A program made the position numbers and the translations under genes. 64,000 nt of DNA from assembly GCF_900106565.1 (NCBI RefSeq), contig NZ_FNNJ01000007.1:62016-126015 (forward strand), given 5' to 3'. This DNA is from Lutibacter oricola (GTDB lineage Bacteria; Bacteroidota; Bacteroidia; Flavobacteriales; Flavobacteriaceae). Each line of letters opens with the position of its first letter. The stretch's first letter is position 1. This document shows, piece after piece, positions 1-9,975 of the stretch. Below the pieces are notes generated by a model. The model was given only the letters and a program-made list of their open reading frames with translations. It was not told where the DNA came from and ran no database searches.

Positions 1-587
1 ACTATTTTTAAAGTTTGCTCGTAATTAGTATCCATAAAATCGGATAACATAAAAACAATTGCTTTTTTCTTCATAACGCTAGACAAATATTTTAGCGCCA
101 TATTAATATCTGTTTCTGTGCTTTTAGGTTTAAACTCAATAAGCTCTCTAATTATTCTAAGTACGTGGCTTTTCCCTTTTTTAGGAGGAATAAACAATTC
201 AATTTCATTAGAAAACAACAATAAACCTACTTTATCATTATTTTGAATTGCTGAAAATGCCAACGTTGCAGCTATTTCAGTAATAGTATCTCGTTTAAAT
301 TGTTGAGTTGTACCAAACAATTCCGAACCACTAATATCAACCATTAACATCATAGTCAATTCGCGTTCTTCTTCAAAAACTTTTACATAAGGCTCGTTAT
401 AACGCGCAGTAACATTCCAGTCAATTGCTCTAACATCATCTCCGTATTGATATTGTCGAACTTCAGAAAAAGTCATACCTCGCCCTTTAAACGAACTGTG
501 ATATTCGCCTGAAAAAATATGATCAGACAAACGACGAGTCTTAATCTCTATTTTACGAACTTTTTTTAGTATTTCTTTGGTATCCAT
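1..587 (-). CDS. DUF58 domain protein, N-terminal part (runs off the window)
   Basis: Reading the minus strand from the ATG at 587 gives an open frame of about 195 residues to the window edge. It carries the DUF58 signature GRGMTFSEVRQYQYGDD followed by RAIDWNVTAR, then a von Willebrand A-like core (MVDISGSELFG) whose DxSxS resembles a MIDAS metal site. DUF58 proteins in Bacteroidota sit next to MoxR ATPases and upstream of BatA-E genes, and are thought to act with MoxR in chaperone-like maturation of envelope or metal proteins. That order is seen here, with MoxR directly upstream on the same strand. The C-terminus lies outside the window. Confidence 0.9.
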   Translation of the reverse strand, partial: MDTKEILKKVRKIEIKTRRLSDHIFSGEYHSSFKGRGMTFSEVRQYQYGDDVRAIDWNVTARYNEPYVKVFEEERELTMMLMVDISGSELFGTTQQFKRDTITEIAATLAFSAIQNNDKVGLLLFSNEIELFIPPKKGKSHVLRIIRELIEFKPKSTETDINMALKYLSSVMKKKAIVFMLSDFMDTNYEQTLKI

Positions 588-600
588 ATATTTAATTGGC

Positions 601-674
601 AGTTAGCTGTTGGTGGTTAACAGTTAGCACAGAATTAAAAAAACTGTGAACTGAAAACTAAAAACTGAGAACTG
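601..674. repeat. Short degenerate AACTG-type intergenic repeat
   Basis: The gap between MoxR and DUF58 is filled with near-repeats of 7-8 bases (AACTGTG, AACTGAA, AACTAAA, AACTGAG, AACTGTT) preceded by GTTAGCTGTTGG and GTTAACAGTTAGC. The first part holds short inverted copies (GTTAGC against the GCTAAC-like complement). Similar simple-sequence spacers are common between genes in flavobacterial genomes. No terminator or reading frame is evident. The repeat ends exactly at the moxR stop codon. Confidence 0.6.
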
Positions 675-1682
675 TTAAGGTACTTCTACTTCGTTTACTA
701 TTTGGTTAATAATATCTACTGAAGTAACGTTTTCTGCTTCTGCTTCATAAGTAATTCCAATTCTATGTCTAAGAACATCATGCACCACAGCACGAACATC
801 TTCAGGAATTACATAACCTCTTCGCTTAATAAACGCATAGCATTTTGCTGCCATTGCTAAATTAATACTACCACGTGGTGATGAACCGAAACTGATTAAT
901 CCTTTTAAATCTGGTAAGTTATATTTTTCTGGATAACGAGTAGCAAAAATTATATCAAGTATATATTTCTCGATTTTCTCGTCCATATAAACTTCTTTAA
1001 CTGCTTTTCTTGCTCTGTTAATTTGATCTAGTGAAACAACCGAATTTACAGTTCCAAAAGTACCCATTAAATTATGACGCATAATTAACTGCTCTTCATC
1101 TTGTTTTGGGTAATCGATTACTGTTTTTAGCATAAAACGGTCTACTTGCGCCTCTGGCAATGGGTAAGTACCTTCTTGCTCTACAGGGTTTTGAGTTGCC
1201 ATTACTAAAAACGGCTCGTCTAATTTAAAAGTAGTATCGCCAATTGTAATTTGACGCTCTTGCATTGCTTCTAATAAAGCTGATTGCACTTTAGCTGGCG
1301 CACGGTTAATCTCATCTGCCAATACAAAATTAGCGAAAATAGGTCCTTTTTTAATGGTGAAATCATTGTCTTTTACGCTATAAATCATAGTACCAACAAC
1401 ATCTGCTGGCAATAAATCTGGCGTAAATTGAATTCTACTAAAACCACCATCAACAGCTTTTGCCAATGTGTTAATAGCTAATGTTTTTGCTAAACCAGGA
1501 ACACCTTCTAATAAAATATGCCCATTTCCTAATAAACCAATTAGCAATCGTTCAATCATATACTTCTGACCAACAATTACTTTGTTCATTTCCATTACCA
1601 ATAAATCTATAAAAGCACTTTCTTTTTCAATCTTTTCGTTGATTGCTTTTATGTCTACTGAAACTTTATTTTCTTCAATCAT
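675..1682 (-). CDS. MoxR-family AAA+ ATPase
   Basis: This is a 335-residue AAA_3 ATPase. It has Walker A GVPGLAKT, Walker B VLADE followed by INRAPAKVQ, the sensor region MATQNPVEQEGTYPLPEAQ, and the C-terminal lid with SFGSSPRGSINL. MoxR ATPases work with VWA/DUF58 partners in folding or activating envelope proteins in the cytoplasm-membrane interface. An upstream ATG at 1733 is in frame, but the ATG at 1682 is preferred because homologues begin close to MIEEN and the extra 17 residues (MQSVRKHVKF...) do not look conserved. The DUF58 gene follows on the same strand after an 87-base repeat-filled gap. Confidence 0.95.
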   Translation of the reverse strand: MIEENKVSVDIKAINEKIEKESAFIDLLVMEMNKVIVGQKYMIERLLIGLLGNGHILLEGVPGLAKTLAINTLAKAVDGGFSRIQFTPDLLPADVVGTMIYSVKDNDFTIKKGPIFANFVLADEINRAPAKVQSALLEAMQERQITIGDTTFKLDEPFLVMATQNPVEQEGTYPLPEAQVDRFMLKTVIDYPKQDEEQLIMRHNLMGTFGTVNSVVSLDQINRARKAVKEVYMDEKIEKYILDIIFATRYPEKYNLPDLKGLISFGSSPRGSINLAMAAKCYAFIKRRGYVIPEDVRAVVHDVLRHRIGITYEAEAENVTSVDIINQIVNEVEVP

Positions 1683-1836
1683 TTTATACGTTTTTAACAG
1701 CGTGAATTTAACATGCTTTCTAACACTTTGCAAGTAGCATAAATATTTTTTAAAACGTTGTTAAAAATTGGTTAAAACCGTTGGTAAATATGACTTTTTA
1801 TGAAATTTTAAACAGATAATATTCTAGAATAAAAAC

Positions 1837-2682
1837 TTAATTAATATTTACATTTCTGTTTAAATATTCCATATCACTAGTAGGGATATATTTATTAAGT
1901 AAAACAAACTCTACTCGTTTATTTTTTAAATGTTTTTTGGTGGTGCATTTTACTCCATTAACACATTCATTTATAAGTTTAGTTTCTCCATAACCAACTG
2001 CTGTTAATCTATCTTTTAAAGGCCAATTAAATGATTTTATGTAGTTAGAAATCTCTAAAGCTCTTCTACTAGATAGCTTTAAGTTAAAAGCGTCGCTACC
2101 TAAACTAGATGAGTGCACTCCTATTTCGATTTCAAAATCGGTGTATTTTTTTAAAAGCATTACTACTTTATTAATTTCTCTTTTAGAAGCAGCGCTAATT
2201 TTACTGCTATTAATTTCAAACTTAATTGGTTTCACTTTTACTAAAAAACGCTTATCTACATCTATATAAACTTCTTGATTTTCTAGTTTAAAATTAAACT
2301 CTTTACTTTTTATTTCATTTTTAAATGTAGAAAAAAGTCTGGTTTCACTAACAAAACCATTTATAGTTACAATTAGTTGGTAATATTTATTAAAACTAGC
2401 ATCAACTTTATAAACTCCTTTTTCGTTAGTTGAAACAACTTTAATTTTATGTTTTAGAGTATTTTGATGAATTATTTCAATGTCTTTTTGAAGTCTTACA
2501 AAGTTTTCCTTATTTACATCATACAAAACAATTTTTGCATTAGATAAGGTCTGATCTGTTAAAGAATCTTTAACAATACCTGAAACTTTAAATAAAGTAT
2601 TTGTGTTATTTTTTTCTTGAGCGGTAGAATTTATTGTGAATTGAAATAGCACAATAAAACAAATTATAATTAGGGATCTCAT
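1837..2682 (-). CDS. Secreted OmpA-family protein with carboxypeptidase-regulatory-like domain
   Basis: The 281-residue product starts with a signal peptide (MRSLIIICFIVLFQFTINST, cleavage near AQ). Residues 32-130 look like a beta-sandwich of the carboxypeptidase D regulatory type (VSGIVKDSLTDQTLSNAKIV). Residues 150-275 are an OmpA C-terminal domain (FEINSSKIS, LSSRRALEISNYI, GYGETKLINE), with the two-Cys insertion ECVNGVKC seen in Bacteroidota relatives. The usual GHTD motif is replaced by GVHSSS, so the Asp that binds diaminopimelate in canonical OmpA domains is missing. It may still anchor to the envelope, but peptidoglycan binding is uncertain. It stands alone between MoxR and lpxH. Confidence 0.82.
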   Translation of the reverse strand: MRSLIIICFIVLFQFTINSTAQEKNNTNTLFKVSGIVKDSLTDQTLSNAKIVLYDVNKENFVRLQKDIEIIHQNTLKHKIKVVSTNEKGVYKVDASFNKYYQLIVTINGFVSETRLFSTFKNEIKSKEFNFKLENQEVYIDVDKRFLVKVKPIKFEINSSKISAASKREINKVVMLLKKYTDFEIEIGVHSSSLGSDAFNLKLSSRRALEISNYIKSFNWPLKDRLTAVGYGETKLINECVNGVKCTTKKHLKNKRVEFVLLNKYIPTSDMEYLNRNVNIN

Positions 2683-2772
2683 TTGTTATTTTATTTGGGG
2701 TTACCACAAATATAATAAAAAAATGACTAAAACTAAAATATAAACAACTGATTAACAGAAAGAAGCACCAAC

Positions 2773-3525
2773 TTACGCTTCTAACTTTTTTAAACTAAGT
2801 GTATCTTTATTAAAAACAGCATACGTAAAATAACTAACCCAATCGCCTGTATTAATGTATTTTGAAGTTTCGGTTAAGTTAATTTCTAGAGGCAAATGCC
2901 TATGGCCAAACACAAAATAATCGTAGTTTTTCTGTGTTAATTTATACTTACAATATTGAACCAACCACTCATTTTCATCGCCTAAATACGTTACATCTTC
3001 TTCACCAGAAATTAATTTATTTTTAACAGATAAATATTGCGCCAAACGAATACCAATATCCGGATGCAACCAACGGTACAACCATTTAGACAAAGGATTT
3101 GTAAACACTTTTTTCATACGTTTATACCCCTTATCTCCAGGCCCCAAACCATCGCCGTGACCAATTAAAAACTTTTTGTTATTGAAGGTAAATTCTTTTG
3201 GTTTATGATACGTTGGAATTTCTAATTCCTTTTCAAAATAATCATTCATCCATAGATCGTGATTACCTACAAAAAAATGAATTTCTACTCCACTATCTTT
3301 TAATTCTGCAAGTTTGCCTAAAACCCGAACAAAACCTTTTGGAACAGCTGTTTTATATTCAAACCAAAAATCGAATAAATCACCTAATAAAAAAAGTACT
3401 TCAACATCGTTTTTAATGCTATCTAACCAAGCAACAAACTTTTGCTCACGCACTTTACTAGCTTCTTTTGTTGGCGCACCAAAATGCTGGTCTGATGCAA
3501 AATATATTTTTTTTTGAATTTTCAA
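2773..3525 (-). CDS. lpxH: UDP-2,3-diacylglucosamine diphosphatase LpxH
   Basis: The 250-residue protein is a calcineurin-type metallophosphoesterase with the full ligand set: D12-x-H14, GDLFD (D49), GNHD (N88, H89), GHGDGLGPGD (H123) and FGHRH near the C-terminus. GHGDGLGPGDKGYK is typical of the LpxH family rather than general phosphoesterases. LpxH hydrolyses UDP-2,3-diacylglucosamine to lipid X and UMP in lipid A synthesis at the inner membrane. The length matches the family. The ctpA gene follows 18 bases after it on the left side of transcription order (5166 to 3544 precedes it), so it may be the last gene of the comEB-ctpA transcript. Confidence 0.93.
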   Translation of the reverse strand: MKIQKKIYFASDQHFGAPTKEASKVREQKFVAWLDSIKNDVEVLFLLGDLFDFWFEYKTAVPKGFVRVLGKLAELKDSGVEIHFFVGNHDLWMNDYFEKELEIPTYHKPKEFTFNNKKFLIGHGDGLGPGDKGYKRMKKVFTNPLSKWLYRWLHPDIGIRLAQYLSVKNKLISGEEDVTYLGDENEWLVQYCKYKLTQKNYDYFVFGHRHLPLEINLTETSKYINTGDWVSYFTYAVFNKDTLSLKKLEA

Positions 3526-3543
3526 TTTTCTTTTTTTATACCA

Positions 3544-5166
3544 CTATTCCACTTTTTCCAACTCCAGAACCTTCAATATCATTGGGTCTTCCTTTTGAGT
3601 AATCATAAAAAAGCCTGTATCATCAAATAAATTACGCGCAAAAAATGCATTTAAGTACATTTTTAAGTTTTTTCTAACTCCTGGTGCTAAAGGCAAATTC
3701 ATATCTAACTCACTTATATATTCCTTAAGAATCTTTTCATCTTTATCAAAATTTTCAACAAAATTACTCAATTCCCAGGCATCCATTTCTGCTCTATGAT
3801 TATCTATATATTTAAATGTAAATGAATTTAAATTCCCAAACACTTTATTGCTGAAGTTACTTGTAGTATCTAAACCCACAAAAACATCTGGAATAATACC
3901 TCCACCACCATAAACTACCTTTCCTTTTGGTGTTTCGAACCTTAAAGAATCATTTACTTTAATACTATCTTTCGAAACTAATTCTCCATTATGAACACGC
4001 TCTAAATACTCTGTTTGATACTTTTTAGAATCGGTATGACTATATGGTTTTTGAATAGATCTACCTGTGGGTGTATAATAGCGAGAAGTTGTTAAACGCA
4101 CAGCAGAACCATCACCTAAATCCATTTCTTGTTGCACCAACCCTTTTCCAAATGACCTACGACCAACTATGGTACCTTTATCATTATCTTGTAATGCACC
4201 TGCAACAATTTCACTTGCTGAAGCCGAATTACCATCAATTAAAACATAAACGTTTCCATTTTCAAAGTCTCCTTTAGAAGTTGCGTAAGATTTATCAATT
4301 TCTCCATTTTTACTTTTTGTAAATACTATTAGTTTGCCATCTTCTAGAAATTCATCAATAATGCTATTTGCAATATCCATAAAACCACCAGGGTTTCCTC
4401 TTAAATCCAACACTAAAGAAGTCATTCCTTCCGAAATTAAACTATCTAAAGCACTTTTAAATTCTTTATAAGTAGTGCGCGCAAACCTATCAATATTAAT
4501 ATAGCCCAATGTTGAGTTTATCATATAATGCCCATCAACACTTTTTAATGATACTTCTCCACGAGTTATTGGTATTTCTATAACTTCGTTTGTTTTTCTA
4601 CGATAAACCGAAACATTTACCTCGGTATCCGGCTCGCCTTTTAATGCTTTCATTACAGCGTCAGACATTTTTCTTGAACGCACAAAATCTGGACTTCCTT
4701 CAGCAATTACAGCTTTATTTTCTATAAATTTCCCAAACAATGTATCTTTTCCGGCAATTAAAATTCTATCTCCAGCCAACAATCCAGCTCTTTCGCTTGG
4801 ACCACCTTTTATAACACTTGCTACTGCTACTGAATCTTCGTGCATAACAAAACTAACTCCAATACCCACAAATTTTCCTTGCATGTTTTCGGTAATGCCT
4901 TGCAGTTCTTCCTTTGGAATATAAACTGAATGCGGATCTAGTTTTACCAACATATTTGTTATCGCATCGTCTAACAAACTATCTGTATCTACCTGATCTA
5001 CATAATCATATTGTATATAGTTAATTAAGCGTTTTATTTTAGCTTCATTACTATTATTATTAAATAAAACTGATTTATTTTTGAAGTTTAAATTACTTCC
5101 AATAAGAATTCCTACAGCAACTGCTATACCCAAAAAAATAGGAAGGTTAAGTTTCTTTCTAGTCAT
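3544..5166 (-). CDS. S41 carboxyl-terminal processing protease (CtpA/Prc type)
   Basis: The 540-residue product has an N-terminal membrane or signal segment (residues 7-24), a helical region with DPHSVYIP, a PDZ domain around residues 85-190 (GIGVSFVM, GGPSERAGLLAGDRIL) and an S41 core. The serine-lysine dyad is visible as S316 in GNSASASEI and K341 in RRSFGKGLVQ, the 25-residue spacing seen in Prc. Members cleave C-terminal tails of envelope proteins in the periplasm. Its ATG overlaps the stop of the upstream dCMP deaminase gene as TAATG, which suggests translational coupling. Confidence 0.94.
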   Translation of the reverse strand: MTRKKLNLPIFLGIAVAVGILIGSNLNFKNKSVLFNNNSNEAKIKRLINYIQYDYVDQVDTDSLLDDAITNMLVKLDPHSVYIPKEELQGITENMQGKFVGIGVSFVMHEDSVAVASVIKGGPSERAGLLAGDRILIAGKDTLFGKFIENKAVIAEGSPDFVRSRKMSDAVMKALKGEPDTEVNVSVYRRKTNEVIEIPITRGEVSLKSVDGHYMINSTLGYINIDRFARTTYKEFKSALDSLISEGMTSLVLDLRGNPGGFMDIANSIIDEFLEDGKLIVFTKSKNGEIDKSYATSKGDFENGNVYVLIDGNSASASEIVAGALQDNDKGTIVGRRSFGKGLVQQEMDLGDGSAVRLTTSRYYTPTGRSIQKPYSHTDSKKYQTEYLERVHNGELVSKDSIKVNDSLRFETPKGKVVYGGGGIIPDVFVGLDTTSNFSNKVFGNLNSFTFKYIDNHRAEMDAWELSNFVENFDKDEKILKEYISELDMNLPLAPGVRKNLKMYLNAFFARNLFDDTGFFMITQKEDPMILKVLELEKVE

Positions 5167-5588
5167 TATATTTCTTTAAGGTGTGTCAATTCAACACCTG
5201 CTTTTTCTAAAAAAACAATACCTGTTGTATCTTTATACTTATCAGCAAATACAACTCTTTTAATACCCGATTGGTGAATTAATTTACTACACTCTTTACA
5301 AGGCGATAAGGTAATATATAACGTAGAATCTTTACAAGATTGTGTAGAAGCAGCTACTTTTAATATGGCGTTTGCTTCTGCATGCAATACATACCATTTT
5401 GTAAACTTCTCATCATCTTCGCAACAATTTTCAAATCCAGATGGTGTTCCGTTGTACCCATCAGAAATAATCATTCTATCCTTTACAATTAATGCTCCAA
5501 CTTGTTTACGATCGCAATACGATAGTTTTGCCCATTCTAGCGCCATTCTCATATAAGCTTTATCGTACTTTAACTGTTTCTTATCCAT
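5166..5588 (-). CDS. dCMP deaminase family protein (ComEB-like)
   Basis: About 140 residues with the zinc-dependent deaminase motifs HAEANAI (His71 and catalytic Glu73 in the longer frame) and PCKEC (Cys99, Cys102). The segment DRKQVGALIVKDRMIISDGYNGTPSGFENCCED is the family nucleotide-binding region in its usual form. It deaminates dCMP to dUMP for thymidylate synthesis in the cytosol. The ATG at 5588 is preferred to the in-frame GTG two codons upstream. It is followed by ctpA with a one-base TAATG overlap. Confidence 0.93.
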   Translation of the reverse strand: MDKKQLKYDKAYMRMALEWAKLSYCDRKQVGALIVKDRMIISDGYNGTPSGFENCCEDDEKFTKWYVLHAEANAILKVAASTQSCKDSTLYITLSPCKECSKLIHQSGIKRVVFADKYKDTTGIVFLEKAGVELTHLKEI

Positions 5589-5643
5589 ATACACTTAAAT
5601 ATGCCCTAAATTAATTTTTTTTTAGCAACTCAATGTTAAATTT

Positions 5644-6228
5644 TTACCAAATCCAGTTATTAATAAGCATTGGTATAGTTACACCTATTACAACTGATGA
5701 AATAACTAGGATCCAATCTCTTTTTGAAAACCTAAAAATAGTTTGAAAAATAAAGCCTAAAAACAAAATTAGAATTACTATAACAATCTGAGCCAATTCA
5801 ACACCTAATGCAAATTCTAACAACGGCAAAAACTTGCTATTTGAAGTACCAACTAACATTTTAAAATAGGACGAAAATCCTAAACCGTGTATTAACCCAA
5901 AAAACAAAGCAAAAAATAAATTTGTATTCGTTTTTGTATCTTTTGAAGCTGTTTTAGCATAAAATATATTTACTAAAGCAGTTATAAATATGGTTAACGG
6001 AATTAAAAATTCAATCCAAGCTTTACTTATTGAAACTACGCCATAAGCTGCTAATAATAAAGAAACAGTATGACCAATTGTAAAAAGAGTAATTAACCAA
6101 AATATTTTTTTCCAATTTTTAAAATCGTATACAACAGCTAACGCAATTAAAAATAATACATGGTCGTAAGCTTTCCAGTCTAATACATGAAAAAAGCCTT
6201 CTTTTACAAAAAAGATTAAATTATCCAT
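5644..6228 (-). CDS. HupE/UreJ-family integral membrane protein
   Basis: The 194-residue protein is almost entirely hydrophobic with about six membrane segments. It carries the family motifs YDHVLFLIALAV, FTIGHTVSLLLA and FFGLIHGLGFSS, including conserved His residues inside membrane segments. HupE/UreJ proteins are proposed nickel or metal permeases, but in flavobacteria this family often occurs with no hydrogenase or urease genes, as here. The transported substrate is therefore unknown. It is a single gene between an aminotransferase and the dCMP deaminase. Confidence 0.85.
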   Translation of the reverse strand: MDNLIFFVKEGFFHVLDWKAYDHVLFLIALAVVYDFKNWKKIFWLITLFTIGHTVSLLLAAYGVVSISKAWIEFLIPLTIFITALVNIFYAKTASKDTKTNTNLFFALFFGLIHGLGFSSYFKMLVGTSNSKFLPLLEFALGVELAQIVIVILILFLGFIFQTIFRFSKRDWILVISSVVIGVTIPMLINNWIW

Positions 6229-6275
6229 AGGGGTTTGATTTAAGTATCAAATATAGAAAAAGTTTTTTCTACACT

Positions 6276-7754
6276 TTACTGCTTAAACCAATTATTTACT
6301 ATAGATTTTTCTGAAGGAACAGAAGTTTTATGAACAAAATCATTTTTCACATCGCTATACTCATAATCTTCACCCCATTTTTTAAAGTTATCAGCAACTT
6401 GCTTAATAGCTTCACACACAAACAACACCTCTTTATTAGTAATTGTTGGGTGAATTGACATTCTAATCCAACCCGGACGCTCTATCATACAACCTTCTAA
6501 TATTTTTTCTTCAATACTGTGTGAAGTTTCTTCATCTACGTGTAACAAAAAATGTCCGTATGTACCTGCACAAGAACAACCTCCACGAGTTTGAACACCA
6601 AACTTATCATTTAACAGTTTTACTATTAAGTTGAAGTGAACATCTTCAATATAAAAAGAAAAAATTCCTAATCTATCTTCGTGCTTAGATGCTAATATTT
6701 TTAAGTTTGAAATTTGTTTTAGCTTTTCAAAAACTATCTCATTTATTTCGTGCTCGCGTGCTAATATATTTTCAACACCCATTTGTTCTTTTAACTGAAT
6801 TGCCAAAGCAATTTTAATACTTTGTAAAAAGCCTGGTGTACCACCATCTTCACGCGTTTCAATATCGTCTACATAATCGTGATTTCCCCAAGGGTTGGTG
6901 TAATTTACTGTACCTCCGCCTGGGTTATCTGGGATCATATTTTTGTATAATTTTTTGTTGAATATTAACACTCCTGAAGTTCCTGGACCACCTAAAAATT
7001 TATGAGGTGAAAAGAAAATTGCATCTAAATACGCTTCTTTATCCTCTGGATGCATATTTATTTCAACATAAGGCGCAGAACAAGCAAAATCTACAAAACA
7101 CAACCCTCCATATTGATGAATAATTTTTGCTATTTGATGGTAATCTGTTCTAATACCTGTAACATTTGAACAAGCTGTAACAGAAGCTATTTTTATAGGT
7201 CTGTTTTTATATTGTTCCAATAGTTTTGTAAAGCTATCAAAGCATATTAAACCAGATTCCTGACAAGGTATAATTTCAACATTGGCAATAGTTTCTAACC
7301 AAGAGGTTTGATTAGAATGATGTTCCATATGCGTAATAAAAACTATTGGTTTCAATTCTTCTGGAACCTTTGTAAATTCTTTTAAACCTTCAGAAACCTT
7401 TAACCCTAAAATACGTTGAAACTTATTTACAACACCTGTCATTCCGGTTCCGTCAGTAATTAACACATCATTTTCACTAGCATTTACATGCTCTTTAATA
7501 ATGTTTCGAGCCTTATGGTAAGCCATAGTCATTGCAGAACCTGTAATCGAAGTTTCGGTATGCGTATTGGCTACAAATGGACCAAATTCATTCATCAATT
7601 TTTCTTCAATTGGTCTGTACATCCTTCCACTTGCAGTCCAATCGGTATAAATAATTTCCTTTTCACCATAAGGAGATTGAAATGTTTGATTTATACCTAC
7701 AATATTATTTCTAAATTGCTCGAAATATTGCTCTAATGCTGTTTGGTTAGCCAT
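6276..7754 (-). CDS. Class V aminotransferase, cysteine desulfurase-like
   Basis: The 492-residue protein is a fold-type I PLP enzyme. It has MEHHSNQTSW (His stacking on PLP), VDFACSAP (Asp222) and the Schiff-base lysine K252 in SPHKFLGGPGTSG. The C-terminal part contains RGGCSCAGTYG, where a Cys in the position used by cysteine desulfurases could accept sulfur. Length exceeds NifS/SufS (about 400), owing to an extended C-terminus. It is not in an isc or suf cluster, so the substrate (cysteine or selenocysteine) is inferred only. It lies 8 bases downstream of dsbD on the same strand. Confidence 0.85.
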   Translation of the reverse strand: MANQTALEQYFEQFRNNIVGINQTFQSPYGEKEIIYTDWTASGRMYRPIEEKLMNEFGPFVANTHTETSITGSAMTMAYHKARNIIKEHVNASENDVLITDGTGMTGVVNKFQRILGLKVSEGLKEFTKVPEELKPIVFITHMEHHSNQTSWLETIANVEIIPCQESGLICFDSFTKLLEQYKNRPIKIASVTACSNVTGIRTDYHQIAKIIHQYGGLCFVDFACSAPYVEINMHPEDKEAYLDAIFFSPHKFLGGPGTSGVLIFNKKLYKNMIPDNPGGGTVNYTNPWGNHDYVDDIETREDGGTPGFLQSIKIALAIQLKEQMGVENILAREHEINEIVFEKLKQISNLKILASKHEDRLGIFSFYIEDVHFNLIVKLLNDKFGVQTRGGCSCAGTYGHFLLHVDEETSHSIEEKILEGCMIERPGWIRMSIHPTITNKEVLFVCEAIKQVADNFKKWGEDYEYSDVKNDFVHKTSVPSEKSIVNNWFKQ

Positions 7755-7762
7755 AAATTAAA

Positions 7763-9709
7763 TTACTTAAAATTTGAAGTTCCTTTTTTCAACCAATTGT
7801 AATATTCATCTACATCTGGTGTGTATGCAACAGGATCTATTAAATTTTCTTCATTATGATCCATTAATACATAAAAAGGTTGTGCATTTGCTTTGTATTT
7901 TATGGTTTGAAACTCGCTCCATTTTTGTCCAATGTATCTTAGTTTTTTACCTGGTCTAAGTTTAGATTCAATTTCTTCACCTTTTGGCAATGGTCTTTTA
8001 TCATCTACATATAATGAAATTAAAACAACATCATTTTTCAAAATATTTAAAACCTTGTCTTTAGCCCAAACGTTTTGCTCCATTTTTCTACAATTAACAC
8101 AAGCGTGTCCTGTAAAATCTATCATAACTGGTTTGTTTACTTTTTTAGCATATGCCAAACCTAAATCGTAATCGTTAAATGCAATAATATTATGTGGAGC
8201 CATTACGTGAGCTCCTTCTGGAATATCACCGTGAGCACTTCCACCTCCTTGACTATTTCCAACTCCGTATGGAGACTCGCTATAATGTTGTGCTGGTGGA
8301 AAAGCACTAATTAAATTTAATGGCGCTCCCCAAAGCCCTGGAATCATATAAATTGTAAATGAAAGCACTAGTAAACCTAAACCTAATCTCCCTACTGAAA
8401 TATGCTCTAAAGGAGAATCGTGTGGCAATTGAATTTTTCCAAATAAGTATAATGCTAAAGCTCCAAAAATCGCAATCCAAATTGCTAAAAACACTTCACG
8501 CTCTAACCAATGTAATTGTAATACTAAATCTGCATTTGATAAGAATTTAAATGCTAAGGCTAATTCCAAGAACCCTAAAACAACTTTTACTGTATTTAAC
8601 CAACCTCCAGATTTTGGTAAAGAATTTAACCAACCTGGGAAAGCTGCAAACAACGCAAATGGAATTGCCAATGCTAACGAAAACCCTAACATACCAACAG
8701 CCGGACCTATTTGATTTCCTCCTGCAGCTGCTTCAACCAATAAGGTTCCAACAATTGGACCTGTACATGAAAAAGAAACAATTGCCAAGGCCAAGGCCAT
8801 AAAAAAGATTCCTACTAAACCTCCTCTATCAGCTTGCGCATCTACTTTGGTTCCCCAAGAACTTGGTAAAGTAATTTCGAAAGCTCCTAAAAAAGAAATT
8901 GCAAATACTATTAATAACAAAAAGAAAATTATGTTAAACCAAACATTGGTGGATAACGCATTTAAGGCATCAGCGCCAAATATAGCACTTACTAATAAGC
9001 CTAAAAAAACATATATAATTACAATTGACAACCCGTAAATTACAGCATTTCTAATTCCAGCTGCTTTACTTTTACTTTGTTTGGTAAAAAAGCTAACTGT
9101 CATAGGAATCATAGGAAACACACAAGGAGTTAATAAGGCTGCAAAACCTGAAAAAAATGCAATAATAAATATACTTAATAGCCCTTTATTACTTTTTTTA
9201 GGCTTTTTGCTTTCTTTAGACTCAATTTCTTTTGTTGAAATAATATTTGTAATACCTTTATTTGCTCCTGAAACATTAAACTCTAAATCTTCAAAAGTTG
9301 GTGGTAAACAATTAGCATCATCACATACCATAAATTCAACTTCACCAGTAATTTTTAAATCTCCTTTGGTTAGAAGTTTTACTCTTTGTTTAAACACTGC
9401 TTCATTTTCGAAATACTTAATTTTCATTCCAAAAACAGGATCGTCTACCGTATGACCTTCCTCTTCCACAACATCTCCAACTAATTCATAATTTGCTAGT
9501 TTCTCAAAAGCAAACGATGTTGCAATTGGCCCATCTTCAGGAACGTTTTGAGAATACAAATGCCATTTGTTTTCAATTTCAGCTTTTACAATTAAATCAT
9601 ATTCTGTTTCACTTATTTTCTCAACTTTAGTTGACCAACTTACAGGATTATGAATTTGTGCGAATACCGATGTACTTACAAGAACTAGTAATAAAAAGAG
9701 TTTTTTCAT
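7763..9709 (-). CDS. dsbD: Thiol:disulfide interchange protein DsbD
   Basis: The 648-residue protein has a signal peptide (ending VFA), an N-terminal periplasmic immunoglobulin-like domain with the redox Cys pair ([12 protein letters not shown], about residues 129-134), and a multi-span central domain. The membrane domain contains both active cysteines ([11 protein letters not shown] and [10 protein letters not shown]). The C-terminal thioredoxin domain has CVNC at 537-540. Together these transfer reducing power from cytosolic thioredoxin to periplasmic proteins and to cytochrome c maturation. The three-domain order and length are those of DsbD. The aminotransferase gene follows with an 8-base gap. 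Confidence 0.94.
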   Translation of the reverse strand: MKKLFLLLVLVSTSVFAQIHNPVSWSTKVEKISETEYDLIVKAEIENKWHLYSQNVPEDGPIATSFAFEKLANYELVGDVVEEEGHTVDDPVFGMKIKYFENEAVFKQRVKLLTKGDLKITGEVEFMVCDDANCLPPTFEDLEFNVSGANKGITNIISTKEIESKESKKPKKSNKGLLSIFIIAFFSGFAALLTPCVFPMIPMTVSFFTKQSKSKAAGIRNAVIYGLSIVIIYVFLGLLVSAIFGADALNALSTNVWFNIIFFLLLIVFAISFLGAFEITLPSSWGTKVDAQADRGGLVGIFFMALALAIVSFSCTGPIVGTLLVEAAAGGNQIGPAVGMLGFSLALAIPFALFAAFPGWLNSLPKSGGWLNTVKVVLGFLELALAFKFLSNADLVLQLHWLEREVFLAIWIAIFGALALYLFGKIQLPHDSPLEHISVGRLGLGLLVLSFTIYMIPGLWGAPLNLISAFPPAQHYSESPYGVGNSQGGGSAHGDIPEGAHVMAPHNIIAFNDYDLGLAYAKKVNKPVMIDFTGHACVNCRKMEQNVWAKDKVLNILKNDVVLISLYVDDKRPLPKGEEIESKLRPGKKLRYIGQKWSEFQTIKYKANAQPFYVLMDHNEENLIDPVAYTPDVDEYYNWLKKGTSNFK

Positions 9710-9823
9710 CTATTTCAAATTTGAATTTCCAAAATTAAACAATAATTATTACTCTGTCGTTATGGAAACTTTTAACCCTAAAAAAATGTTGTTAAATTTT
9801 TCTTAATGTATAAATTTAAAAAA

Positions 9824-9840
9824 GTAGGGTTTTACCCTAC
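9824..9840. other. Small hairpin in the dsbD upstream gap
   Basis: GTAGGGT at 9824-9830 and ACCCTAC at 9834-9840 form a 7-bp perfect hairpin with a TTT loop. No T-run follows on either strand, so it is not a clear terminator. It could be an operator or a leader structure, and nothing else supports either reading. The rest of 9710-9975 shows no gene. Confidence 0.3.
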
Positions 9841-9975
9841 CTGAAAAATGTTTTACCATACGAATAGCTTGTTTTTCTAAAAAAAAATCGCATATACTTT
9901 AAATTGAGTATAATAAATATTACATTTAAAAAATCAACAAGGAAAATTGCAAAAATTAAAGATTCTCAAAGACGG

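Noticed and set aside
9081-9455. Plus-strand frame of 124 codons inside dsbD
   Set aside because: Antisense shadow of the DsbD N-terminal domain and linker; composition follows the complementary gene.
7763-9709. DsbD split or fused abnormally
   Set aside because: All three domains and their cysteine pairs are in one intact frame of normal length.
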